This document shows positions 1-5,177 of a stretch of DNA of 5,177 nucleotides, one piece after another. Within the stretch, counting starts at the first letter, position 1, and each line of letters opens with the position of its first letter. The notes beneath the pieces are model-generated. The model saw only the letters and a list, made by a program, of their open reading frames with translations. It was not told where the DNA came from and searched no databases. Origin of the DNA: SYIM01 sp039800325 (GTDB lineage: Bacteria; Pseudomonadota; Gammaproteobacteria; Burkholderiales; Burkholderiaceae_E); the NCBI GenBank assembly GCA_039800325.1, contig JBDLQY010000161.1:1-5177 (forward strand). The letters are read 5' to 3'. The position numbers were made by a program, and so were the translations under genes.

Positions 1-368
1 TTCCGCGCTATCTCTTTGTACAGCTGGATACCGGAATGCAGGCGAAAAGCTGGGCTCCGATCCGCTCGACGCTGGGCGTCAGCCGGCTCGTACACTTTGG
101 CAGTACGCCTGCGAAGGTCGATGATCAACTGGTCGATTTGCTGCGTACCCGTGAGCAGACCGCTGCGCCGCAAATGATGTTTGAACCCGGGCAAAGTGTG
201 ACGATTGTGGATGGCCCCTTTGCGGGTATCGAGGCTATCTACCAGACGACTGACGCAGAGCGGCGCGCCCACATTCTGCTTGAGCTGCTAAGCAATCAGG
301 TGCGTCTCAGTATTGACCCTGCCAGTCTGCGGCCCCGCGAGAGCAGCGCGACCGACACAAAACCCTGA
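1..368 (+). CDS. rfaH: RfaH-type transcription antitermination protein, 5' partial
   Basis: This is a NusG paralogue that binds RNA polymerase paused at ops sites and suppresses Rho-dependent termination, in enterobacteria in long LPS, capsule and conjugation operons. The reading frame is open from base 3 and starts PRYLFVQLD, the conserved end of the NusG N-terminal domain. It then shows the RfaH-like stretches GVSRLVHFGSTPAKV and a C-terminal KOW-type domain, PGQSVTIVDGPFAGIEAIY, followed by a DxxxRxxxLLxLL stretch. About 122 residues are present. E. coli RfaH has 162, so roughly the first 45-50 residues lie upstream of the window. The ATG at base 36 is an internal methionine, not the start. 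The FGxxPAxV segment and the short KOW domain favour RfaH over NusG. A tail of about a dozen polar residues follows the domain. The gene is convergent with the transporter downstream, with 18 bases between the stop codons. Confidence 0.88.
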   Translation, partial: PRYLFVQLDTGMQAKSWAPIRSTLGVSRLVHFGSTPAKVDDQLVDLLRTREQTAAPQMMFEPGQSVTIVDGPFAGIEAIYQTTDAERRAHILLELLSNQVRLSIDPASLRPRESSATDTKP

Positions 369-386
369 TCGCCATACACAAGCGGT

Positions 387-2600
387 TTACCAACCGAAAA
401 CATTTCTCATCACCGACCAGCGCGGCGGCCTCTGGGTCTTGAAGGCGCCGCCTGCAATCCAGTAGTCGTGGGCTTGCTCGGTCACACCTGAGGCGCGGGC
501 TGATGTGATCCAGGCATCCAGTACGCGCAATAGGCTTTCATTACCCGGCGCGACAGCGTAGGCCATTTGCAGGGACGCGACTGGCTTGGGAATGACGACC
601 GTATAAGCGGGATACAAGAGGCTGAGTGCACTGGCCATCTCTGAGGGCATGGCAATACCGTCAAGGTTGGGGGCGCCGCGTTCCAGCAAGGATCGCAAGT
701 CACGACTGGTGTCGACAGAGCTGAGCCGAGCACTGGTGAGACCGTACTGCGCAAACGATAGCTCACTGCTCATGACGGCAAGGCGAGGCGCGGGGTTCGA
801 CTGTAATTGGCTCCACTGACCTAAAGCGCGGCCCTTAGCATCGTGAACAAGGATGCTGAAAGCTGATTGAAACACCGGAGTGCTCAGCGCGAAAGACTCG
901 ACGGCGTCTGCCTGAATGGCCTGTGCCGAGATCAGCAGGTCGCACACCCCCGAGGCGAGCAGTTGTGCCGCCTGACGCATATCACTCACCGGAACGAACT
1001 GCGCTGGCACCGCGAGCGCGCGCGCGAAGCGCAGTCCCATCTCGATATCGAAGCCGACCAACTCGGGTGGGTCAGCCGTGTTAAAGAACGCCCGCGGATA
1101 CTGATCTTCGACGAAACACTGGCGAACAAGGCCGCGAGCTCGAATCTGCGTCATCGAGGCGGGACCACGTATGCCTTCTGACTGCAGGGCTGCACGCGCG
1201 AGCTCTTGAGAAATGATCGAGGGTGATCGTGGCTCAACCGGGAGTGTCAGCGATTTGAGGGCCTGGTCTTTGGTGTAGGGAGCGACGACCACATAGGTGT
1301 AGAAGGCCCGAATACCGATCAGCAGCGCCAACAGAATGAGGGTGGTCTTAATCGTCAGACGAAGCGCGGCCACTGGTCGAATGGTGAGTCCCTGCTGCAT
1401 GGCAAAGCTGCCAATCAGGGCGACGATGGCTAGGTGGCCTGCGCCCAACATGGCACCTAAGCGCGCGACTAGAACGTCGGCAGTTATGAAGAGCTGAAAT
1501 AGGTCAATGGGCAGCTCAAAGTGACGCAGCAAGATCGGCATGGTGAGGGTTCGGCCGCCAAATAGAGTGGGCAGACCGAGGGCGATCGCTTCAATCGAGT
1601 CGGCGAGCTTGAAGCTCGAGCCGACATACCAGCCGCCAAACACAACAAAAAACAGCGACAGTACCTGCGCCATATCGGGAAAATTGAAGGCGGCCGGTAC
1701 GAGAATCTCAACCGGTGATTCATCGCGATCGTCGGTTGAGGCTTGCGGCTTGCTGGCCGCTTTGTGCTGCTCAAGCAGCTGCTGGGCCGCCGCCATGATC
1801 AAGGGCAGGGTGATGGTGACACTGGAGGTGGCCAGTGCGGTGAGCAGGGGGGCTCGCAGCTCGCGCGATACATTCGCGAAGCGCAGTGGTGTCAGTGCAG
1901 CCACCAGGGCAGGCAGCAACCAGAGCCCCAAGACAAGCGAAGCCGCAGTGTAGATCACGATGTAGACCTGAAGCCGCGCGAGATCTGACATGTCCAGGGT
2001 TGCGGCCGCGCCTGCAGTCACGGCGAAGATGCCATAGGGCGTCAGCATGCTGACCATGCGCGTGATGCCCATGAGCGCCTGGGTCAGTACCTTCAAGGGG
2101 GCAATGACCGAATGTTTGTCGGGCAGGCGCATTAAAGCGACAGCCAACAGAATGCTGAAGACCACAACCGCGGGCACCACCCCATTGGCCAGCGCATAAA
2201 AGGGATTGGACGGAATGAATAGCTGCACCAGATTGGGTTGGGCCGGCTGCTGCATCGAAGCGGTACTGAAGAAAGACGCTGAAACCCAGTTGGGCAGTGC
2301 CACTGACATGAGCAGCACTACGCAGATGGCAATGGCCCATAGACCCAATAGCAGCCCGCCCGCGTACAGGCAAACCTGCTTGGCTTTCTCGAGGCTGAGG
2401 CTGCCCAGGGCCACGATGAGCGAGCCCATCAGGTAAGGCAGCAGAGCGATCTGCAGCAGGCTTATAAAGACAGCACCGACGGTTTGCAGCCAGGCCGCCT
2501 GCTCGCCGAAAAACAGTGCGGTCATGATGCCGGCCGCCAGACCGATAAGGGCCTTGGTGGATAAGGTCAGCGTACGTTTGGGGTTGGCTTGAGTCGTCAT
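387..2600 (-). CDS. DAACS (SDF) symporter-like membrane protein fused to a C-terminal periplasmic-binding-protein domain
   Basis: This 737-residue protein has two parts. Residues about 12-405 are a dicarboxylate/amino acid:cation symporter fold: hydrophobic helices near 15-32, 41-66, 76-100, 133-157, 172-198 and 210-236, the family motif NPFYALANG (132-140), an HP1-like hairpin TSSVTITLP (258-266), a TM7-like segment (303-325), an HP2-like GLPTLFGG (342-349) and a TM8-like segment (366-400). An extra helix at about 417-440 follows. Residues about 485-715 resemble an SBP_bac_3 solute-binding domain, with GFDIEMGLRFARAL at 516-529 and ALSTPVFQSAFSILV at 571-585. Glt-type carriers have both ends in the cytoplasm, so the ninth helix would place the binding domain in the periplasm (inference); Arg408, Arg414 and Lys418 before it fit a cytoplasmic loop. 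Ordinary family members have about 400-450 residues. The NMDGT motif and TM8 polar residues are not conserved, so substrate and coupling ion are unknown. The ATG at 2598-2600 precedes TM1 sensibly but has no Shine-Dalgarno sequence. Confidence 0.85.
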   Translation of the reverse strand: MTTQANPKRTLTLSTKALIGLAAGIMTALFFGEQAAWLQTVGAVFISLLQIALLPYLMGSLIVALGSLSLEKAKQVCLYAGGLLLGLWAIAICVVLLMSVALPNWVSASFFSTASMQQPAQPNLVQLFIPSNPFYALANGVVPAVVVFSILLAVALMRLPDKHSVIAPLKVLTQALMGITRMVSMLTPYGIFAVTAGAAATLDMSDLARLQVYIVIYTAASLVLGLWLLPALVAALTPLRFANVSRELRAPLLTALATSSVTITLPLIMAAAQQLLEQHKAASKPQASTDDRDESPVEILVPAAFNFPDMAQVLSLFFVVFGGWYVGSSFKLADSIEAIALGLPTLFGGRTLTMPILLRHFELPIDLFQLFITADVLVARLGAMLGAGHLAIVALIGSFAMQQGLTIRPVAALRLTIKTTLILLALLIGIRAFYTYVVVAPYTKDQALKSLTLPVEPRSPSIISQELARAALQSEGIRGPASMTQIRARGLVRQCFVEDQYPRAFFNTADPPELVGFDIEMGLRFARALAVPAQFVPVSDMRQAAQLLASGVCDLLISAQAIQADAVESFALSTPVFQSAFSILVHDAKGRALGQWSQLQSNPAPRLAVMSSELSFAQYGLTSARLSSVDTSRDLRSLLERGAPNLDGIAMPSEMASALSLLYPAYTVVIPKPVASLQMAYAVAPGNESLLRVLDAWITSARASGVTEQAHDYWIAGGAFKTQRPPRWSVMRNVFGW

Positions 2601-2601
2601 G

Positions 2602-2608
2602 AAAGGAG
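2602..2608 (+). promoter_or_regulatory. ribosome binding site AAAGGAG upstream of ATG 2616
   Basis: AAAGGAG, a near-perfect Shine-Dalgarno sequence, is followed after seven bases by ATG at 2616-2618. The ATG opens a 17-codon frame (MNAVIPDTAAEQTVVFD) ending at TAA 2667-2669. That frame is the same as the hydrolase that follows, so this is either the start of a leader peptide or the original or re-formed start of a now interrupted hydrolase gene. The site immediately adjoins the opposite-strand transporter start codon. Confidence 0.5.
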
Positions 2609-2615
2609 CTTTTTG

Positions 2616-2747
2616 ATGAACGCCGTTATACCCGATACCGCTGCCGAACAGACCGTCGTGTTCGATTAACTGCAGCAGCTACATGACCGCGGCACTGATA
2701 TCAACCAGAAGCGCACCCTGTCATCACCCACAGACGCCGAGACCGGT
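2616..2747 (+). pseudogene. 5' remnant of the alpha/beta hydrolase, interrupted by an in-frame TAA
   Basis: The frame of the hydrolase continues upstream of its first usable start at 2748 as far as the TAA at 2667-2669. The codons in between read LQQLHDRGTDINQ then KRTLSSPTDAETG and run without a break into the conserved hydrolase body. LHDRGT sits where relatives carry an oxyanion-loop HGT motif after a hydrophobic strand, and TVVFD before the stop looks like that strand. I infer that this was coding sequence for the lost N-terminal part and has been damaged by the stop codon and probably a small insertion. Secreted relatives carry a signal peptide and several dozen residues before this point, and none of that is present. 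Confidence 0.5.
2625..2630 (-). promoter_or_regulatory. possible -10 box for the transporter gene
   Basis: Read on the minus strand this is TATAAC, five of six bases of the sigma-70 -10 consensus. It would start transcription roughly 18 bases before the ATG at 2600. No convincing -35 box lies 16-18 bases upstream, so this is a weak call. It overlaps the ribosome binding site and mini-ORF region of the opposite strand. Confidence 0.25.
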
Positions 2748-3689
2748 GTGTTGACGGCTTTCTTTGCCGCGCAGGGCAACGTGGTCGTCGCCACCGACTA
2801 CCTGGGCTACGGAAAGTCCGATTACGGCTTTCATCCGTATCTGCACGCTGACTCACAGGCGACAGCCACGATCGATGCGCTTCGCGCCGCTCGCGAGTTG
2901 GCGGGTCAGCGGGGCGTCAAGCTCTCGGGCGAAGTCATGCTGTACGGTTACTCGCAGGGTGGTCATGCCTCAATGGCCACGCACCGCGCCATCGAGTCTG
3001 ATAGCGCGCTGGCCTCCGAGTTCAAACTGGTTGGGGTTGCCCACGGCACGGCCCCGGCTGCGCTCAAAACTGCCATCAGTGTCAACCCCACCGTGCCGAC
3101 GGTGGCGGGGCAGTTTTTTGTTCCGTTCTTTGTGACCGCGTGGCAGAAGGTTTATGGTGATATTTATTCGTCGGCCAGTCAGGTCTTCAATCCGCCCTAT
3201 TTAAGCCATATCGACAAGTTGTTTCCCGGTGAGGACACCTTTGAGACGGCGCTTAAAGGCGGCAAACTGCCTGCATCACCGCCACCGGGCTGGTTCACAG
3301 AGCTCTTTACGCAATCCTTTCGCGAGGGTATTCCCACCAACGCGGCGCTGCTGAAGGCCGCTGAACGTAACGACTTCAGCGCCTCGGGCTGGACGCCCAA
3401 GACACCCACCCTGTTATGCACGGGCTCAAAAGACCCTGCGGTGCCTTACGCAACGGCACAAAAAGTCATCGAGACCAAATGGGCTGCCCAGATCGGCGCA
3501 GGTCTGGTTCGGGTTCAGGATGTTGACCCCCTGGTAGAAAGCGTCATGTTGCCGGCGCTGTGCCCGCAGGCTGATCCGATGCAAAAAGAAATGTGCCGCC
3601 TCGAGAAGTACCACGGCACGCTGGCGCCGCCGCTGTGCCTCAGTGCGGTTAAACGGTTCTTTACCGCGATTCGCTCAACAGCGCCTTGA
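2748..3689 (+). CDS. alpha/beta hydrolase (lipase/esterase-like), probably N-terminally truncated
   Basis: The 313 residues from GTG 2748 contain a serine hydrolase core: the nucleophile elbow GYSQGG (Ser69), an acid residue in GSKDPAVP (Asp229) and a histidine in KYHGTLAPPLC (His289), giving a full catalytic triad in the right order. ATDYLGYGKS (15-24) and the triad context resemble the secretory lipase and bacterial esterase branch. A lid-like insertion lies between about 110 and 215. Four cysteines (224, 272, 283, 297) suggest a protein meant for the periplasm or export. The GTG has no Shine-Dalgarno sequence, and the frame is open upstream to TAA 2667, with hydrolase-like residues there including a likely oxyanion loop. 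The natural N-terminus and signal peptide are therefore missing. Substrate cannot be named. It is divergent from the transporter and need not be related to it. It may be a decaying pseudogene or a shortened expressed protein. Confidence 0.7.
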   Translation: MLTAFFAAQGNVVVATDYLGYGKSDYGFHPYLHADSQATATIDALRAARELAGQRGVKLSGEVMLYGYSQGGHASMATHRAIESDSALASEFKLVGVAHGTAPAALKTAISVNPTVPTVAGQFFVPFFVTAWQKVYGDIYSSASQVFNPPYLSHIDKLFPGEDTFETALKGGKLPASPPPGWFTELFTQSFREGIPTNAALLKAAERNDFSASGWTPKTPTLLCTGSKDPAVPYATAQKVIETKWAAQIGAGLVRVQDVDPLVESVMLPALCPQADPMQKEMCRLEKYHGTLAPPLCLSAVKRFFTAIRSTAP

Positions 3690-3697
3690 TGCGCTCT

Positions 3698-3730
3698 GGC
3701 GCCCCTTTGTCTCAGCGATGAGGGGGCGTC
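3698..3730. other. strong hairpin in the spacer downstream of the hydrolase
   Basis: GGCGCCCC (3698-3705) pairs with GGGGCGTC (3723-3730), with one G-T pair. Inside this, CTCA (3711-3714) pairs with TGAG (3719-3722) around a GCGA tetraloop. TTTGT (3706-3710) is bulged on the left arm. It begins nine bases after the hydrolase stop codon, the right place for a transcription end, but no T-run follows on either strand. It is therefore not a standard intrinsic terminator. It may stabilise the 3' end or be a fossil. Confidence 0.4.
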
Positions 3731-3784
3731 TGGCTCACAGTCGGATTCTGCAAATCGGAGCAGCTGCGAAATGGCGCAGATTTA

Positions 3785-3991
3785 TCACTGAGAGAGCAGC
3801 GCAACATAGGCCTGGTAGCTGTAGTTTCTGTTCTTTTTCTGGCCCGTCATTTCCGCCACGATACCCAGATCTTCCAGCACCTTGACCGCCGCCGTCGCTG
3901 TGGGAAAACTCGTGTCCAGTTGCTGCCGAACGCGCTCGATCGTGAAGCGCGGCATCATCGGCAGCATTTCAAACAAGCGGTAACTTGCCCG
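3785..3991 (-). pseudogene. C-terminal winged-helix remnant of a Fic-family protein
   Basis: Fic proteins transfer AMP or other nucleotides to target proteins, and many bacterial ones end in a winged-helix domain that binds DNA. Only this last domain remains. The frame reads RASYRLFEMLP, then FTIERVRQQLDTSFPTATAA (helix-turn-helix), VKVLEDLGIVAEMTGQKKN and a wing ending YVALLSQ before the stop at 3785-3787. The catalytic HPFxDGNGR motif and the whole Fic domain are absent. The homologous reading stops near 3991, where transposase-homologous reading begins on the other strand; a stop at 4004-4006 closes the frame a few codons further. The only starts inside are TTG 3974-3976 and ATG 3965-3967, neither with a ribosome binding site. 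It is most likely a dead 3' fragment. A free-standing 60-residue DNA-binding peptide is possible but unsupported. Confidence 0.72.
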
Positions 3992-4043
3992 GTCGACGGC
4001 GTACTACCAGCCCCAACCGGTTGCTGAGTCCGACCTGGCGCTG

Positions 4044-4760
4044 ATGGTGGCCATGGATCGCCTGCACCTGGATTACCCCTTTATGGGCTCCAGGGCGCTG
4101 GGCGACATCCTGCGCCGCACAGGCTTTCCGGGTGTCGGACGGCGCCATATCGCTACTCTGATGAAGAAGATGGGAATCGAGGCGATCTACCGAAAGCCCA
4201 ACACCTCCAAGCGTCACCCGGGGCATAAGATCTATCCGTACCTTCTGCGCGGACTGAATATCAGTCGGCCAAACCACGTCTGGGCCCTCGATATCACCTA
4301 TCTGCCAATGAGACGAGGGTTCCTGTTTCTGGTGGCTGTGATGGACTGGCACAGCCGAAAGATCCTGTCGTGGCGACTCTCCAACACGATGCGTGCCGAC
4401 TTCTGCATCGAAGCCCTGCAGGAGGCGATAACCCGATACGGCAAACCCGACATCGTCAACACCGATCAGGGGAGCCAGTTCACGTGTACGGATTTCATCG
4501 ATCTCTTGAAGACGAACGAGATCGCCATCAGCATGGACGGCAAAGGGTGCTGGCGCGACAACGTGCTGATCGAGCGCTTCTGGAAGACGTTGAAATACCA
4601 GGAGGTCTATCTCAAGGCCTACGAGTCCACGAGCGATGCTCGGGCGAACATTCGCCGGTTCATCGACTTCTACAACTCCGTTCGTGGGCACAGCAGCCTG
4701 CAAGGTCAACCTCCTGATAGCATCTATTTCAACAACACCGGGGCGGCTATCGCCGCCTGA
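4044..4760 (+). CDS. IS3-family transposase OrfB, N-terminally truncated
   Basis: This is a DDE-type transposase (rve integrase core) that cuts and joins element ends. Counting from ATG 4044, the HTH_21-like N-terminal part occupies about residues 1-50. The RNase H-fold core follows with catalytic Asp83 (WALDITYLP), Asp141 (NTDQGSQFT) and Glu177 (DNVLIERFW); exactly 35 residues separate the second Asp and the Glu, as in the D,D(35)E signature. A C-terminal RRFIDFYN ... HSSL ... PPDSIYFNN motif completes the family pattern. The homologous frame continues upstream of 4044 to about 3990 without a start codon, so ATG 4044 is only the first available start and has no clear ribosome binding site. 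OrfA, which supplies end recognition as the OrfAB fusion, is absent. The catalytic centre is intact, but the protein is probably not functional for transposition. Confidence 0.88.
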   Translation: MVAMDRLHLDYPFMGSRALGDILRRTGFPGVGRRHIATLMKKMGIEAIYRKPNTSKRHPGHKIYPYLLRGLNISRPNHVWALDITYLPMRRGFLFLVAVMDWHSRKILSWRLSNTMRADFCIEALQEAITRYGKPDIVNTDQGSQFTCTDFIDLLKTNEIAISMDGKGCWRDNVLIERFWKTLKYQEVYLKAYESTSDARANIRRFIDFYNSVRGHSSLQGQPPDSIYFNNTGAAIAA

Positions 4761-4797
4761 AACCGCAAGGCAGTCACTTTATTAATTCCAAGGAAAA

Positions 4798-4823
4798 ACT
4801 GTCCGAGCGAGTGGAGCCACTTC
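4798..4823. repeat. putative right terminal inverted repeat of the IS3-family element
   Basis: After the transposase stop a short AT-rich stretch leads into CTGTCCGAGCGAGTGGAGCC and then ACTTC. I recall terminal repeats of similar GTCC...GGNNCCAC shape in related IS3 elements, so this is probably the outer end. The matching left repeat is not in the window, so the boundary is approximate. Confidence 0.35.
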
Positions 4824-4990
4824 TCCGACGACATAGGGCACTGTTAGCCGTCTGTGATTGGTGGCGGAACACGGAACCGAAGCCGCGTCCGAGTATGAGG
4901 TTCTTTAGAAAAGCACTGATCTTGAGGGTGCTCGCGTCTGTCAAATGGCCGTTTTGCATCACGAAGAATCCAGGCTGGGTCGGCGTAGGG
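4824..4990. other. unassigned spacer between the IS end and the higB promoter
   Basis: About 167 bases show no recognisable gene. Both strands happen to be open: a minus-strand frame reading GNPTPTQPGFFVMQNGHLTD and continuing leftward, and a plus-strand frame starting at 4811. Neither has a ribosome binding site, the minus frame would have to cross the higB promoter, and neither matches a family I know. It does not continue the Fic gene interrupted on the left of the IS. It may be a decayed gene fragment or plain intergenic sequence. Confidence 0.4.
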
Positions 4991-5019
4991 TTGCCATAGT
5001 CCCAAAATGGGACTAAACT
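4991..5019 (+). promoter_or_regulatory. sigma-70 type promoter of the higB operon
   Basis: TTGCCA (4991-4996) as -35 and TAAACT (5014-5019) as -10 are separated by exactly 17 bases. The -35 matches TTGACA at four positions and the -10 matches TATAAT at four. Transcription would begin around 5026-5027, at or just before the higB ATG, so the message would have almost no leader. The spacer is filled by a perfect palindrome, which implies repression of this promoter by an operator-bound regulator. Confidence 0.6.
4997..5015. promoter_or_regulatory. palindromic operator in the higB promoter spacer
   Basis: TAGTCCCA-AAA-TGGGACTA is a perfect inverted repeat of two 8-base arms around AAA. It fills the spacer between the -35 and -10 boxes and overlaps the first two bases of the -10. 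Antitoxins of the HigA (XRE helix-turn-helix) type repress their own operons by binding such dyads, so HigA from the downstream gene, outside the window, is the likely ligand (inference). Confidence 0.7.
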
Positions 5020-5026
5020 GTGATGC

Positions 5027-5177
5027 ATGCGAGTGATTTCCGTGTCTACCCTTCGGGCCTTCTGGGAGCGCCACCCCGACTCCGAGCAGCCGCTGAAGGC
5101 TTGGTACGAGGAGGCCACCAGTGCGAGCTGGAGCCAGCCCGCCGACATCAAGGCGCAGTACCGCAGCGCCAGTGTGC
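5027..5177 (+). CDS. higB: HigB-type mRNA interferase toxin, 3' partial
   Basis: The first 50 codons are present and the frame is open to the window end. The protein reads MRVISVSTLR, AFWERHPDSEQPLKAWYEEA and ends PADIKAQYRSASV, which matches the start of the HigB_toxin family (RelE-like ribosome-dependent mRNA interferase, about 95-100 residues). The conserved LRxFWExHPxxExPLKxWY and PxDIKxQYxSAS segments are both visible. The catalytic C-terminal half is outside the window. In this family the toxin gene precedes the antitoxin higA, so higA should follow. ATG 5027 is chosen because it gives the family N-terminus. The overlapping ATG at 5023 is in another frame. No Shine-Dalgarno sequence precedes it, and the promoter places the transcript start at or next to the ATG, suggesting a leaderless or nearly leaderless message. 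Confidence 0.88.
   Translation, partial: MRVISVSTLRAFWERHPDSEQPLKAWYEEATSASWSQPADIKAQYRSASV

Larger units (their letters stand above)
3990..4823 (+). mobile_element. left-truncated IS3-family insertion sequence
   Basis: Transposase-homologous sequence starts abruptly at about 3990 (RSTAYYQPQP) and runs to the stop at 4760. About 60 bases of untranslated right end follow. A complete IS3-family element would carry a left inverted repeat, orfA, a frameshift site and the first ~25-30 codons of orfB; all are missing, and the Fic remnant lies directly against the break. The right limit is a guess: the stretch ACTGTCCGAGCGAGTGGAGC (4798-4817), then CACTTC to 4823, looks like a terminal repeat of this group. 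With no left end in the window the repeat and any target duplication cannot be checked. The element cannot move on its own. Confidence 0.7.

Noticed and set aside
383..400. Small inverted repeat CGGTT/AACCG between the convergent rfaH and transporter stop codons, followed by AAAA
   Set aside because: The stem is only 5 bases, and the run is of A rather than T in the rfaH direction. In the transporter direction the T-run precedes the stem. It is not a credible intrinsic terminator.
1771..2373. A 200-codon minus-strand open frame inside the transporter gene
   Set aside because: It lies within the transporter coding region in another frame, has a low-complexity Gly/Ala/His/Arg composition and no family motif. 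It is a shadow of a GC-rich gene.
3785..3976. A free-standing 63-residue DNA-binding regulator
   Set aside because: Sequence upstream of the TTG continues the Fic homology to about 3991 and no ribosome binding site is present. A truncated Fic C-terminus explains it better.
3969..4709. A 246-codon minus-strand open frame opposite the transposase
   Set aside because: The opposite strand encodes a clear DDE transposase with all catalytic residues. The antisense frame shows no domain and is a shadow.
4774..5151. A 125-codon minus-strand open frame across the higB start
   Set aside because: It would run antisense through the higB coding start, its operator and its promoter and has no ribosome binding site. 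Only its middle part (4824-4990) remains of interest as an unassigned block.
1..5177. CRISPR array, tRNA or rRNA gene, phage attachment site
   Set aside because: No regularly spaced repeats, no tRNA-like or rRNA-like segments and no integrase or flanking direct repeats were seen on reading both strands.

Overview
The window looks like an accessory stretch of a gammaproteobacterial chromosome with moderately high GC. The clearest lineage signal is the 3' part of an RfaH-type antitermination factor. No other gene here fixes the genus.

Layout from left to right: (1) 1-368 (+), the C-terminal two thirds of RfaH. (2) 387-2600 (-), convergent with rfaH, a 737-residue membrane protein that joins a DAACS (glutamate/dicarboxylate symporter-like) core to an extra membrane helix and a periplasmic-binding-protein domain (SBP_bac_3 type). 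Several residues that bind cation and substrate in the classical family appear replaced. (3) 2601-3689 (+), an alpha/beta hydrolase with a complete catalytic triad but a damaged 5' end: a good ribosome binding site and ATG lie in its frame, and an in-frame TAA separates them from the hydrolase body. (4) 3690-3784, a short spacer with a strong hairpin. (5) 3785 to about 3991 (-), the last ~68 codons (winged helix) of a Fic-family protein. (6) About 3990-4823 (+), a left-truncated IS3-family element with the DDE transposase core intact. The Fic and transposase remnants abut, so this is a deletion or recombination scar. (7) 4824-4990, a block I could not assign. (8) 4991-5177 (+), the promoter, a perfect palindromic operator and the first 50 codons of a HigB-type mRNA interferase that runs off the window. 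Its antitoxin HigA is expected just outside.

The genes do not form one pathway. The left part is ordinary chromosome carrying an unusual transporter. From about 2600 onward there are signs of turnover: a truncated hydrolase, a truncated fic, a truncated IS and the start of a toxin-antitoxin operon. The items most worth following up are the symporter/binding-protein fusion and the higB control region, where the operator sits between the -35 and -10 boxes and the predicted transcript begins at or next to the start codon.
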